Assembly (NCBI GenBank): GCA_028023455.1
Contig: JAQFVV010012396.1
Span: 3,228,156 to 3,292,155, forward strand
From: Epiperipatus broadwayi
Taxonomy: Eukaryota > Onychophora > Udeonychophora > Euonychophora > Peripatidae
DNA length: 64,000 bases
Direction: 5' to 3'
Below, piece after piece: positions 13,086 through 26,059 of this stretch (position 1 is its first letter; each line of letters begins with the position of its first letter). The position numbers and the translations under genes were made by a program. Under the pieces are notes generated by a model. That model did no database searches and was not told where the DNA came from. It saw only the letters and a list, made by a program, of their open reading frames with translations.

Positions 13086-14320
13086 CTTATGAGTTAACAA
13101 ATGAAGAAACTGATTTTTCAACTTCAATAAAACATTTAATTACATAAAAGAGTAGTGTAATTGAATTTTTTTTTCATTTTTGATGATTACATTCAGTTTA
13201 TATCCTGCAATTATATTTTAAGGACAAAATAGTTATAAATATTCAGTGGCTCATGTATTTATTAAAAGTATTTTGAATCCATAAATTGAAACAATTAAGA
13301 TGGTTGTCTAATTTTGGAACTATTCATGGATTTGAAGTGTATGTCAGCATAAACATAATTTTATAATTAAAATAAAATGTGTTTACTAAGGTAACTGAAT
13401 TATTGACTTAACATTTCACTAATGTAATAAGTTTTAGGTTTTGCAAGAAAATATGATGTTATTATGTTATATAAAGTTTGGTTATTTAATGGAATCTTTT
13501 AAAAATGTATAAATTAAGTTTGATAAAATAAATGTAAAAATATTAAATCACACTTTGAGGTCTTTATAAAAAAAAAAAGAAAAAAATATTATTAAAGGTT
13601 GTAGGTCATAAATAAATACTGAAAGCAATAAAACATTTGCAGTTTGTAAATTTAATGCCACACCTATCAAGATGTTTTAAAAGTACATAAAATGTAATTA
13701 ATATAGTTAAATAATGTAATAAGCAAGAGTAAAGTAATAAAAGTGCTTATAGAAAAACACCCTGATTAGAGAGGATTGCCTGAGCTTTTTAAAAACATGT
13801 TATTTGATCAAAAAGTAATTCATTAATAAAGAGGCATAAAAGTGATTTAATCACTATATTACTAGCTATTTAATACAAATGATCAAATATTCCCATAATT
13901 CTTCAACAGAATATGAAGTGATGCTAAAGGAATCTGATGATTGTCCTTATCATATATATATTCTAACAGTGGGTACTAATCATGAAAACAGGGAATATGA
14001 TTAAGTTCTGAGAAAATACATAATAGTGAAGAAAACATTTTGAATTATGTTTCTAATTTAAATTATAATAATCAACATTTGCATTATTATAATCCCTAAT
14101 ATGTCTTTTTAATATCTACTAAAAGTGGGTGCTCATTGCACTCTCAACATATAATTTTTAAGAAATCAAAGGATGTCATGCTGTAAGATTTGAGATACTC
14201 TGAAATCTATATGATTGACTGAAATACTGACCTAAGTTATAAATCTGACTTGCTGAATTTTTTGCTTTTATATAATCAGAAAACTGAACTATTAGTTGAT
14301 TTATATATTAACCTGCATAT
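13086..14320. other. AT-rich non-coding DNA upstream of the intact RTE element
   Basis: No gene or repeat is supported. The right edge is set by the target-site duplication of the RTE insertion. Confidence 0.55.
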
Positions 14321-14331
14321 AATTCAATGAA
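14321..14331 (+). repeat. target-site duplication, left copy
   Basis: The 11-mer AATTCAATGAA stands directly before the RTE element and recurs exactly after its 3' tail (17636-17646), as expected for target-primed insertion. Confidence 0.9.
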
Positions 14332-17300
14332 GGCTGCAGAAAGGAGTTTGCTATTAACTGAAAGGAGACCTTTTGATTCCTCTTGGAGGCCTTAAAGGAA
14401 CCGAGCAGGGCAAATTCCTAATGTCCACTCCATACGTTCTTGTCATTGCAGCTGTTATTACTATGTGTTTATTCATATAGTATACGAACATGGATGGGCT
14501 GCTCACCAACACGCATTAGCCAGCGTGGTGAGTTTTTTGGCTTTTTACCTCTGAGTTTAAGATCGAGAAACACCATGGTCTTTCTTCTCAGTGCCTGATA
14601 AGGCAGAATGAATGTTTGTGTAAATGATAAATATTTTTCCAATACATATATACAATTATGACAGACAAAAATAAAGCATGGCCCTTATTCCCAGGAGGCT
14701 GTAAAGTCACCAACCAAGGCAGCGGTTGGTGGCCGAAGGCGGAGGGTGCTAAGAATCTCCTGATTGCGGACCCAGGCTGCCATTTGATGACAACTTTTTA
14801 TTTAGGTACTTACAACTGCAGATCACTTTCAAGTGAAGGAAGATTGCAAGAATTAGAAGAAGAACTCTCTTATATTAAATGGGATATTATTGGACTTTGT
14901 GAAGTTAGAAGAAAAGGTGAAGAGACAATTGATTTAAAAAGTGGACATATATTTTATTATAAAGGCACAAATATTGGAAATACAAGTGGAGTAGGATTCA
15001 TTATAAATAAAAAGTGGAAGAACAATATTGTGGAGATTGATGGTGTATCAGACAGAGTGGCAAGATTAGTTATACAACTTAATAGCAGATACCAAATGCA
15101 GATAATTCAGGTTTATGCCCCAACAAGTTCTCATAGTGATGAAGTAGTAGAAGATTTTTATATGGATGTACAAAAGGCTTTTGATAAGAGTAAACAACAT
15201 TTTAAAATTGTTATGGGAGACTTTAATGCTAGAATTGGTAAACAAATGAAAGATGAAAGTGCTGTAGGTAATTTTGGTTATGGTAATAGAAATGAGAGAG
15301 GACATAGACTTGTGGAGTTTGCAGAAAAAGAAAAACTTTATATTATGAATTCTTTTTTTGAGAAAAATGTTAAAAGAAAATGGACATGGAAACATCCAAA
15401 TGAAGGTACAGCAGAATTGGATTATATTTTGACTAACAGAAAATACATATTTCAAGATTGTAATGTTCTTAATAGATTTAACACAGGAAGTGATCATCGA
15501 TTAGTAAGGTGCAAGATGCGTGTTAATGTAAAACTAGAAAGACAAAAATTGTTAAGAAAAACAATATTTACAGTTGATATTCCTAATCTTCAGAAACATT
15601 CTAATGAATTTAAATTAGAACTTACAAATCGATTTCAAGTATTAGTAGATTTTGAACATGATTCAGATTTGAATGAAATTAATATGAAAATAACTGATAC
15701 ACTTTTAAAAACTGCAACAAAGATAGCTGGTAGACAAAAGCAGCAATTGACCAACAAAATTTCTATTGAAACTAGAGAATTTATGAAGAAAAGAAGAAAT
15801 ATGAAGATATACAAAAATGATGCACTAAAAAGAATTGAATATCTCGAATTTTGTAAAATGGTGCGGAAAAGAGTTGAAAACGATATAAGAAAATATAACT
15901 GTGAACTAGCAAGAAAAGCTGTAGAAGAAAATAAAAGTCTTAAGAATGTAAAACAACATTTTGGTATTGGTAGGAAATTTATATCTGCAATAAGAAAAAA
16001 AGATGGAATTATTACTAAAAAGAGAGATGACATCATGAAATTGGTAGAAAATTTTTATCAAGAATTATATAGTAATAAAGATCAAGTACCTCCTATATCT
16101 ATTACATCTTCCGAATTGCCCAGAATTTTAAATGAAGAAGTGAGAAATGCAATTAAATGTATGAAGAAAGGAAAGGCTCCAGGTAATGATGGAATTATAA
16201 TTGATATATTAAAAGAAGCAGGTGAAGAAACAGAAAAATTTTTAGCAAAGTTATATACCAAATGTCTAAATGATAAAGATGTACTGGATGATTGGAAGAA
16301 TGCAGTAATAATATTAATATTTAAAAAAGGTGATAAAGAAGATATTAGAAATTACAGACCTATCAGCCTTTTATCAGTTTTATATAAAATTTTTACCAAA
16401 ATAATTACAACTCGTCTACAGAGAACATTGGATTTCCACCAACCAAGAGAACAAGCTGGATTTAAAAGTGGTTTTAGTACAGTAGATCATATTCAGGTAT
16501 TGAGAGAAGTTATAGAAAGGACAAATGAATATGAGTTGTCATTATGTTTTGGATTTGTAGATTATGAAAAGGCATTTGATTCTATAAACATTTCTTCAGT
16601 GATTAAAGCATTGGATCATCAAGGTATAGATCCAGGATATTGTCATATTTTAAAGAATATTTATAAAAATGCAACAGCAACAATTAGATTACATAATGAT
16701 ACTGGGAAAGTCAACATTGAGAAAGGTGTAAGACAAGGTGACTCCATATCTCCAAAACTTTTTACAGCAGTGCTGCAAGAAGTATTTTGTGGATTAAAAT
16801 GGGAAACTAAAGGAGTGAAAGTAAATGGAGATTATTTAAGTCATTTAGATTTCGCAGATGATGTAGTTGTTTTTGCAAATAATGCTTCAGAGCTGCAGGA
16901 AATGTTGCAGGAGTTATCAGATGAAAGTAGGAAAGTAGGACTAAAGATAAATGTTAAAAAGACTAAAGTAATGTTTAATCGGTTTGCTCAAAATATGAAA
17001 ATAAAGATTGATTATGATGAATTAGAAGAAGTTAACAGTTACAAATACCTTGGTCAGATTATTAATACAGATGGAAACATAATGGAGGAAATTAATCATA
17101 GAATTAAAATTGGTTGGAGTGCTTTTGGTAGAAATAACTTGATACTAAAAGGAAATATGCCTATGTGTTTGAAAAGGAAGGTTTTTAACAAATGTGTTTT
17201 ACCAGTTCTTACTTATGGATCTGAGACTTGGACACTCAATAGAAGAGCAATACAGAGACTTCAGACCACTCAAAGAAGTATGGAGAGGTGTATGTTGGGA

Positions 17301-17635
17301 GTAACAAGAAGAGATCGAAAACGCAATGTATGGGTAAGAGAACAAACAGGTGTTACTGACATCATTGAAAAAATTAAAAGATTGAAGTGGAGTTGGGCTG
17401 GACATATTGCTAGAAGAGATGATAATAGATGGACAATTGAAATTTTAAACTGGATTCCAAGAGATTGTAAAAGACCCAGAAAGAGACCACATGTGAGATG
17501 GATGGATGAAATAAGAAAGTGTGCAGGGGTGATGTGGAGAAGAGAAGCTAAAGATCGGAGAAGATGGATTAAACTTGGAGAGACCTTCATCCTGCAGTGG
17601 ATTGATAATGGTTGATAATGATGATGATGATGATG
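14332..17635 (+). mobile_element. full-length RTE-clade non-LTR retrotransposon
   Basis: The element starts at GGCTGCAGAAAGG, the same start as the decayed copy at 56577. It has a 5' leader of about 325 bp, one long ORF (14658-17615), almost no 3' UTR and a short (ATG/GAT)n tail, which is typical of RTE. It is bounded by exact 11-bp direct repeats (14321-14331 and 17636-17646). A complete length of about 3.3 kb, an unbroken ORF and an unmutated target duplication all indicate a recent and possibly still competent insertion. Confidence 0.93.
14658..17615 (+). CDS. RTE retrotransposon ORF: APE-type endonuclease plus reverse transcriptase
   Basis: This 985-residue protein carries out target-primed reverse transcription: it nicks the chromosomal target and copies the element RNA from the nick. 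Residues about 49-285 form an endonuclease/exonuclease/phosphatase domain, with E82 in IGLCEVRR, QVYAPTS near 152, D188 and N190 in GDFNARIG, and D279-H280 in SDHRLV. The reverse transcriptase covers about 480-770, with PGNDG, the fingers motif KGDKEDIRNYRPISLL, motif A D635 in GFVDYEKAFDSI, motif B GVRQGDSISP from 690, and the catalytic FADD box at 732-735. A basic C-terminal region with GHIARR follows. All catalytic residues are present and there is no stop. The ATG at 14658 is preceded by leader shared with the decayed copies. Translation could also begin at a later Met before the nuclease domain. Confidence 0.95.
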   Translation: MTDKNKAWPLFPGGCKVTNQGSGWWPKAEGAKNLLIADPGCHLMTTFYLGTYNCRSLSSEGRLQELEEELSYIKWDIIGLCEVRRKGEETIDLKSGHIFYYKGTNIGNTSGVGFIINKKWKNNIVEIDGVSDRVARLVIQLNSRYQMQIIQVYAPTSSHSDEVVEDFYMDVQKAFDKSKQHFKIVMGDFNARIGKQMKDESAVGNFGYGNRNERGHRLVEFAEKEKLYIMNSFFEKNVKRKWTWKHPNEGTAELDYILTNRKYIFQDCNVLNRFNTGSDHRLVRCKMRVNVKLERQKLLRKTIFTVDIPNLQKHSNEFKLELTNRFQVLVDFEHDSDLNEINMKITDTLLKTATKIAGRQKQQLTNKISIETREFMKKRRNMKIYKNDALKRIEYLEFCKMVRKRVENDIRKYNCELARKAVEENKSLKNVKQHFGIGRKFISAIRKKDGIITKKRDDIMKLVENFYQELYSNKDQVPPISITSSELPRILNEEVRNAIKCMKKGKAPGNDGIIIDILKEAGEETEKFLAKLYTKCLNDKDVLDDWKNAVIILIFKKGDKEDIRNYRPISLLSVLYKIFTKIITTRLQRTLDFHQPREQAGFKSGFSTVDHIQVLREVIERTNEYELSLCFGFVDYEKAFDSINISSVIKALDHQGIDPGYCHILKNIYKNATATIRLHNDTGKVNIEKGVRQGDSISPKLFTAVLQEVFCGLKWETKGVKVNGDYLSHLDFADDVVVFANNASELQEMLQELSDESRKVGLKINVKKTKVMFNRFAQNMKIKIDYDELEEVNSYKYLGQIINTDGNIMEEINHRIKIGWSAFGRNNLILKGNMPMCLKRKVFNKCVLPVLTYGSETWTLNRRAIQRLQTTQRSMERCMLGVTRRDRKRNVWVREQTGVTDIIEKIKRLKWSWAGHIARRDDNRWTIEILNWIPRDCKRPRKRPHVRWMDEIRKCAGVMWRREAKDRRRWIKLGETFILQWIDNG

Positions 17636-17646
17636 AATTCAATGAA
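17636..17646 (+). repeat. target-site duplication, right copy
   Basis: Exact match of AATTCAATGAA to 14321-14331, directly after the GATGATGATG tail. Confidence 0.9.
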
Positions 17647-20600
17647 TAAATTGTAAAAGAGCCTTTGAGAATGAAAGAGCATTCAATTTTAAAATGTGTC
17701 AATGTCTGCTTCAGCATTAGATTTATATAAAGTAGCTTTAATATATGTATATAAATAAAATCAAGTAAACTTATTGTTAAAAAGTTTATGTATTTGAGCT
17801 AAAAAGTCTTAATTTAATAATATTTATTTACAATATTCTAACTACGTAATTAATAATTTAGATTTCCTTAGAATTTAATAGATTAATATATATTTTGGCT
17901 TCAGTGCATAAAATTTTATAAATATTTTTTCTTATATAAATTTTTAATGAAAAACTTTTATCAGAAGATTAGTAGATAATATATTGCATAATGGTAAATA
18001 GAAATTTACTATTTTCTTTTCAGATTGATGAAATTCTATGAAAGGAGTGGATTTTTTGATATATTATTGTCATTATTACTTGTGTTGCATCATATTATAG
18101 ATTAGAACGCAATTGACATCCATTTCGATATTTCTTAAATTAATATAATTGTAATTCAATATAATTTAAAAATAGATATCAAACCTAGTTTTTACTGAAA
18201 GAAAAGTATATATTTGGCAGAAGTATTTATTTGAACTTTGTCAAGTGATATGTATTTAATTCTTATAATATAATAACATCTTTGGTTTATTACTCTGATA
18301 AATTGTTATTAATAAAACTTCTTGTCAATTAATTCACATGTATCAGAATATGTAGAGAAATATGTGATATGGGAATTGTCCATTTTTTTTATTATAACAG
18401 AGCATATAAAAATGTAAAAATATAATCTATAACCTTAAAACGTGAGTAATCATTATTCTAAATGACTATGCTTAATGCTCTATAAAAATTAGAAGTATTT
18501 ATTAAGGCAAGAATTTAATGCATCATAGGAAGTAAAAATAATTATTTCATCTTTTGACCAATTTGCCCCCTAATGAATTTTTTGTAAGTATTATACATTA
18601 AGATGTGTTTAAAATGGTATATTTTACTAAATTTTTTCTTGAAAATTGCATGTTAAAAAGTGAAAATTCAAAATTCCCACTCTTACAATAAACATAAGCC
18701 CCACCCTGACATGTTCGGCTATTGTCTCTTGCCAAGGCTGTAAAACGTTCAGTGTTTTACAATATTGCAGTTTCCAATGATGCAAAAATATGTTTATTTG
18801 CAAATTAATAGTTTTAAATATTTTTTAAAAAATAATTTGCACTATATTTATTAGATATCAAGAAATATAAATTATTAGTAACTTATTTTGACTTAAAATA
18901 CTTTCTTTTCAAAAATATAGCTAACATAAATATGACCTCAATCAAATTAAAAAATTCTAGCTTTGATATAAACAATCTAAGTTATATTTACAGTACAAAA
19001 ATATTGTAATTTTGCAATAAATATTCAAAAAATTTAAACTTTTAAAACATAATTCATTAGATATAAGAGAAATAAATAAATATTCATTCATGTTTTTAAA
19101 AATAATCAGAAACAGTAAATATTTTGTTGATATTATAAACTGAAAATAATCTTTCTAGAAACGATGACACGTAAAGTCTTTGTTTTAATTACAACCTCAT
19201 TTTTTAATATTTACAGAAACAAAATGTGAACATTTAAATTTTATTTCACTAGTAAAACAAAATATCTATCAAATGAAGTCAAATTTAGTATTTTCTGAAA
19301 AGAAATAATCATTTTATCATATATTTTACATTGATATGTGAGACAAAGAAAAATGTTAGAAATGCTGAAATGTAAGAGGCATGACACTGCAATTTGGAAT
19401 GGTTAAGAATAATTTTTCAACAAAAATAGTGACTCTCTCCATTAGAATTTAATTTTATTAAATATAAATAAAACTGCTTTCATCAGATGATCTACAGATG
19501 AACAATGAATTCTGGAAATGTAACCATTAACAATAAAAAATTTAGTTGCAGTATAATTTCAAATAAGATGGTATCTATTTTGATCATTATCATTTGGTGG
19601 TTAGTTTAATTCAGATACAATATCAATGTAATGCATAAGTTTACATAGAATTATAAAAAAACATTATACTATAGTAATTATAGAATATATAAATAAATTA
19701 TAATATATGTAAATGAATGATAAAATCTAATAGAAATATTTTTGGAATAAAGTTTTAAACTATGTGCCTCGATTAATATTTTCCAAAGTTATACAACTGA
19801 AAGTGTTACACTAAATATTTCAGATTTCTTAATAATATTATTTGATATTATTTTATTGAAGCTGCCTCATACATGCATTTCATTGAAGGTATTTTCCAGT
19901 ATAATGATACAAGCCTGGATTTTAGAAAGTCACAATTTTTGCACATGCATGGTGAAGTCAGGGAAAATCACATGGGATAGAAGCAAATTATGCATTAAGG
20001 ATTAAAATTATATTTTCCTCACAAAATATCATAAAAAAGAGAGAATTTTAAGGAAGCATGATTTATTATTAATTTAAAATGTGGCTACATTATGATAAAT
20101 TAATTATTCCCTGCTATTGGGTATGAAATTAATATACATGCATGTATGAAAAAGTTCAACTCAAAATTAAATAAAAAGTATGGAAAATTGAGAGTTTTGA
20201 TAGCTTAAGTTCAAATATTAAATAGAAATTATAAAGAAAAAAAATAACGGAAACAAACATTGATAGATAAACTGATAAAGTTGAAATGTTAAAAATAAAA
20301 GATGGCAATTGTTCAAATATTTCTAATGAGTAATAGTAAGTTTATACCACAAAAGTTATTAATATATTATTTTTAAATTTTGTTTTATTTACACTTTCAA
20401 TCTAACATTGCAACCTTAACTTCTAAAGTTTAAATCTTTTTTCATTCATAACATTACAGTAATGGATAAGTATATTAAAATATTTGAAATAGCTTTAATC
20501 AAATAAAAACAGTATAGTTTATGTTTATATTTTAAATAGCATCATTTTATCAGAATCGATGAATGAACTTCTGTTCAAAATATAAAAGTAAATTACGACT

Positions 20601-20655
20601 TTATAAAACCTTTCTTAAAATTATATCTTCAAAAACTAAAAATTTAAGATGTCTT
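17647..20655. other. AT-rich non-coding DNA
   Basis: Nothing recognisable. A slightly richer patch at 18560-18760 has GCCCCACCCTGACATG and GTAAAACG/CGTTCAGTGTTTTAC words, but no frame or RNA fold that I can support. Confidence 0.5.
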
Positions 20656-20738
20656 GCATTGGTGGTCGAGAGGTAAGGGCGACTGCCTCGCACTTGCAGG
20701 CAGTTGCCCGGATTGCAGGTTCGCATCCCGGCCGATGC
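20656..20738 (+). repeat. tRNA-derived SINE-like head or tRNA pseudogene (83 nt, Ser/Leu-like D arm)
   Basis: The 83-nt block can form a 7-bp acceptor stem (GCATTGG with CCGATGC, one G-T pair) and a perfect D stem (GTCG with CGAC). Its D arm and length look like class II tRNAs. It has an anticodon-like stem TGCCT/AGGCA with an odd 9-nt loop, and a B box GGTTCGCATCC. The T stem has mismatches and the anticodon cannot be read safely, so a working tRNA is unlikely. It is followed by ATGACACTTAAAAAAAAA, which matches the tail after the two Gly-type heads at 20829 and 26086, so it is probably retroposed. Confidence 0.6.
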
Positions 20739-20828
20739 TATGACACTTAAAAAAAAATTTAGTTATCTCACTTTATCAGAATTCAGTTTAAAATGATTAG
20801 TAAACATTGATTTTATGTTGCTTGTCAA

Positions 20829-20899
20829 GCGTTGGTAACTTAGAGGTTAGCATAGCTGCTTTCCAAGCAATTATCCCGGGTTCACTTCCTGGCAGACGC
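20829..20899 (+). repeat. tRNA-Gly(UCC)-like SINE head or pseudogene
   Basis: The 71 bases align well with an animal tRNA-Gly. They run from GCGTTGG through an anticodon loop with TCC inside GCTTTCCAAGC to the B box GGTTCACTTCC and the end GACGC. The acceptor and T stems carry mismatches. The tail TTTGACATATAAAAACAAA follows. The copy on the other strand at 26086-26156 has the same body and the same tail, which is the mark of a short SINE rather than of independent tRNA genes. Confidence 0.7.
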
Positions 20900-21179
20900 T
20901 TTGACATATAAAAACAAAAAAAATATGTTGCTTCCAATGAACTGAATCTTTTTTTTTTAGTTTCTATTAGAGAATTCTTTTTTTATACTTGTCATAATGT
21001 CAAAATCATATATCCAAACAGTCAAGTAAGATATTTTGCTTTTTTAATTTCCTTTTTTCATGTTGTTTGATAAACTATTAAAAAATAAATAAATTATTTT
21101 ATAACTATAATGTAAAATTTAAAAAAATCTCTAATGTGATATACCTTGCTAAATCTTTATTATTACATTTGTAGTCAAA
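20900..21179. other. AT-rich non-coding DNA after the SINE-like copy
   Basis: A-rich tail and T-runs only. Confidence 0.5.
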
Positions 21180-22850
21180 GACTAATGGTATATAGTATTG
21201 GGTATGAGGGTATTACTAAAGAAAATTTCACTGTTTTACCTAAGATTTCTCCATAAAAGTACCATAAATATTATCTCATTGCAAAAATACCAATGAAATT
21301 ATTATCCAAAAAGTGACTTGTTTTAAAAACATTAGTGAAACTGTTATATTAAAAGTAATTTACAAAGTGTCATATATATTGTTTATTACATGTGCTTTAT
21401 CAAAGCTTTGCTAAAGATAATAAAATGTCTGTTTTATGAATGATTTCTTGATAAAAATGCAGCAAAAATCAAAATAATTCATGGCTTATGTCTCACTGAC
21501 ATTAAGTATTCATATCTACTTAAGATGTTTCAGTATAGAAGTTCCACTCAATGATATCAATCAGACGTCTCATTGAAAATGTCATTACAAATGTCAAGTC
21601 TTTGTAGTTCACTGAATATATGATTTGCTAATATATTTCAATTAAGATGACTCAGTAAATTTCTCAAAAATTGTCTTATTAAAGAAATTTCAATAAAAAA
21701 ACTTTCAAAAAATATCATACAAATGATGTTTACATGAAGTTTTCACTTTTAAATGTTTACAGCAGATGTTACAGCAGGTGTTTTGGTATAGGTTCTGTAT
21801 TAATTTTCCCCACTGATGATTTTTTATTGAAATAATACATTATTGAAAATTCCTCACTTACATTGGTTTGTGAAAGTTTTATTTGAAGGTAATTTTACAT
21901 GAGTATTATGAATGAAGATACTAGCTGCACATATGATTTGTGAATAAAACTGTATCACTAATATGGTTTGCTAAATGTTTCTCAGAATGTTTTATTGGAA
22001 TAATCTAGTAAAATCAGATGGCTAATAATGTCTTAATAAATTTGCCTCACTAAATATATTTTGAAAGTATATTCCAAAATGTTGTTTAACATAAAGATGT
22101 AAAATAAAAGATGTTTTCTGAATGAATTTTTTGTAAAATATATGAAATTTTTTTCAATTTATTCTAATAAAATTATTATGGAAAACTTGTCTCTTTGATT
22201 CTCTAATATCACTTGTCTATCTCAGCAGCTAACTATATAGACTTTTTAGTATTATCAAATGTGTTTTACTGATGTTAATTTCTGCAAATGTTCTCAGATA
22301 ATATTTGTTTAATTAAAGTATTTTTATATAGTACTTTATTAATGGAATGATACTGAATATGGCTTATTAAAGGTATACCTCTGCAGATGATATTCTGAAA
22401 GGACTTATTAAAGATTTTTATTACATGTTATTGCAAATGTCTCATTGAATATTTTTATTTAGAATGTCCAAATTATAATGTTTGTGCAAAAAATCTCATT
22501 GTAAGTGACCCAGAAAAATGTATCAGTAAAAGTCAGTCACTAAAGATAATCCATTAAAAAAATTACATTGAATGTTTTACTATTTATTAATGCTCATTTG
22601 GCTGTATCACTGAAAATGGGAAATGCCTTAGTACTAATGTTTCACAATGCATATCTTAGTGAAATCAACCATCTTAAAGTTTTATTTAAAATGCCTGATT
22701 GAAAATATTTTAGTTAAGATGTTTGAATGAAATATCCTTACTAAAACTACTACAATTAACATGTTTCAATAAAACAATTATTACTAAAATATGACTCATT
22801 TATAATAAACACATCTCATAAAAAGTAATCTGTTAAGGATAATGTATAAT
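21180..22850. repeat. ancient degenerate short-period repeat field
   Basis: Over some 1.65 kb the sequence is a mosaic of words close to ATGTCTCATTGAAAATGT, TCACTGAATATG, TTGCTAAATGT and TTATTAAAGATG. They recur every 12-30 bases with heavy divergence, for example near 21570, 21640, 22430 and 22500. The flanks lack this texture. It reads like a decayed minisatellite with a unit of about 14 bp or a multiple of that. No frame is open across it. Confidence 0.45.
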
Positions 22851-25800
22851 TAATGACCTATTTTAGAAATATATTGAAAGTGTTTTTTGTGAAAGATATC
22901 TAGCTGATAAGGTAACTAATGAATTTCTCTTTACAAACCTACTATGCTTAGAAAAGTTAGCATTAAAATATAAAAAATATTTCTTAAATAAAATACTGAA
23001 TATTAAAACAAATCCATAAGAATAGAAAATAAAAAAAATATTATTATACAACTGAAAAAAAAAAACAATGTTCATTGACAAATGTTGAAGCGATATTTAT
23101 ATACTCTTCATGTCCTAATTAAAAAAAAATTCAAAAGAATATTAAAATTAAGTGTTTTAAACAATTTTAATTATATATATATATATATAAACAGATAAAT
23201 GTGTAAGGTATAATTAATGATACATTTATTTTAAAAGTATGTTAAGTCTTTATTAACAATTACAAAGTGAAAAAGAAATTTTTAGAAAAAGTGACTACAA
23301 TGCTTGTAAACGGAATAATTAAGTAAGAAGATAAATATCAGACACGATTTAGGTGATTATTTTATTAATACCTTTCAAAGATGAAAATTGGTAAATAGTA
23401 CAATTAAACAAATTGAACTGTAGACCAAAATGGAGGTCAGACATTATCTACAACCAATAGATCAAAGAATTCAAATGACTATTGATGGATCCTATTTTTG
23501 CTGAGAAGTCATGTCAAAAAGATATAAATAGGGAATGTAAGCCAGTTTATTCTTATTCTGATTATTCTTTTTCTGATTTTATTTTGCTATGAGCTTTAAG
23601 TAATCTAGCTTATTTTATCCAGCTGCTGTGTTTATTCATGTATTTTTATTTACCACCATGCAGGAGTAGATCCCATCTGCTTCACTCTGATCAGACTGCA
23701 AAATGCAAGCTGTAGTTCATCACTGAGTTCAGAAAAAAAAGTCATCAACTAATGGAGAAGCATCTTGAACATTGTGTCCAGTATGTTTGCACTGTATATG
23801 CATAAACTTCAAATGTCCAAAGCTTTAGAGAGAAATCAGCCATCAAGTAAAAAAAAAAAAACTACTTCCAGATATACCTCACGAAATTTGAATACTAATC
23901 AAATCCTACCACCACCATTCCTATGGTTCAACAGATAAGGTCCACTAAAATATACCAATACCTAAAGAATGAACTTAAACTTTTACTGCTGAAAAAAATA
24001 GGTACAAAGTTTTAAATAATTTTATAAATATCTAATATTACTATTATTTATCTTCTCCCTAATAAAAATGTTTTAGTCAGTAATTGTTTGTTAAATCTGT
24101 TTATGAGCTGGTATGGCAAGAAATTAATTGTTTTGTTTTCTTTATCATGTCATAATTTAGTCAGTTATAATTTTAGATAAAACAATTAAAATTTATTATA
24201 GTAATCACTGGCCATAATTATGATATATTAATTCCAATTAGCTTATCATTTCCACTTCATTCAAATATAAAAAAAACATTTTAAACCTGTAATTTAACAA
24301 ATCCTGAATGGTGTTCAATCTGACTGCATAGATAGGCTAGATTAAAGTTGCTGTTGATTATATACGAATAGTTCTCAGTTTTAAGCAAACCATTACTTCA
24401 GGTTCAAGAAAGACTAAAGTTAGCTGCTTTAATTAAGGCTGTCTTTGTCTGAGGATATGGCACATTTGTTTACTTTATTTATGATTGTAATACCATTTGA
24501 GATTGCTAGCCTCTTAAATTCATTATATTATTTCACGCAATAGTATGAAATAGACAGAAATTACTACCATATATTATCTGCCTTCTCTTCATACATGTCT
24601 TGATGTGATGCGTATATGTCTGGCAGTCACTCTTATATGTTGTACATTTACTCGCCTGAGTAGAAGTATGCAGTAGAAGCTTATTCCTACCATTTGCATA
24701 TACCTGGTATATGTATTAGTCAGTGTAATATAGATTAATGTAATACATTTTCTGTATCATTTTAGTTACTTATCTGTATTAATGTCTGAAGTTAATTATA
24801 GAACAGTTAATTTAACAATTTTCTAGAAGGATCTATCTTTGTCTCTAATATCATTATCCTCAATTTGCCAGGTTATTAAATCTTAAAATTGTGATAATAA
24901 TTACTTGTGTTCATATGTCTATGCAATGCATTGACATCTTTTCAGAGTCATATAAGAATATACTTTACTAAAGTATACGATGTTATCTGTGCATAAAATT
25001 AATAAAATTAATAAATAAAATTAATAATAGAATTCTTAAATACATAATTGTATGCAGTTATGCTATTGTATGTGTTGACTTGTAGTATATACGCAAATAA
25101 ATTGTAATGTCTCGTTATTTTTTGACATTTTGCCATTATTTTGCAATCAATAATTTAAAGGAATAAGATGAGAGACTCGTGTGTCTAGCTGATTTTAGCA
25201 AGCTGCAAAAGAAGAATTGTTCTATTATTTCAGAAAGTGGAAGGCACATGCAGATTGCCTTTAGGTAATTTTCATGCGGGTTGCACATTTTGGACAGTTA
25301 CAATATAATATAAAAATGACAATAATACTTTTTAGAGAAAATCAGATAAATAAAACCAGTTAAAAAAAAGATCATATTTATGATCTATAAAAAATAATAC
25401 CAAAGAAATAAATAAATAAAATTAAAACGTGTTAAAATGAAAGGATAAGATGAATGAAATCATTTTTTGATTTAAAAATTTCTGTGAAGGAAGTTTACCT
25501 ATATTTAAAAATATAATCTTCCAAAAAGTCTAGCGAAAGAATTCATAAAGATAATTGCAGAGTCAAAAGTTAGATGATAAAATAATTTGACTGACTGTCC
25601 ACTTAAAACTAAAATCAAGTATGAAAGAAAATTAGTATTTGATTAAAAAAACTAAATATATTGTTTAAAATATAAAAAGAAAAAGATAAAAAATAATATT
25701 TAAAAGAAGTGAGAACATATTTCATACAGTTGCTTGTTTTTGTTTAACAAGAGAGAGACATAAAAGAACTGAGTTGAATAAACCTCTCTGCTATTTTTTA

Positions 25801-26059
25801 TTTTTTATAAGTTGATGTGTAAATAAATAGCACATTCTTTTTTACCTGCAAATGTTAACTAAAATGCTATCTTGATTTAAATTAGGAACTTGAAATAATT
25901 TTTTTCATAATGTAAGACGTTTCTAGAGCAATTACGAGAGTTTCTTCAAAACTGAATGATTTCAAGAAACGAATTATGAAAATCTATATAAAAAAATAAT
26001 ATAGAGTGTTTTTTTTCTTTTTAAACTAGAATGTACTTTAAAAAAAAAATAAAGCTGTT
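22851..26059. other. AT-rich DNA, probably intronic
   Basis: No exon is found. There is a (TA)n run near 23175-23190. A more complex block at about 23400-23960 and another at about 24550-24720 have closed frames and remain unassigned. If the exon at 26289 is real, this is the intron that follows it on the minus strand. Confidence 0.45.

Noticed and set aside
15066-17717. Several minus-strand frames of 68-143 codons
   Set aside because: Antisense shadows of the intact RTE ORF.
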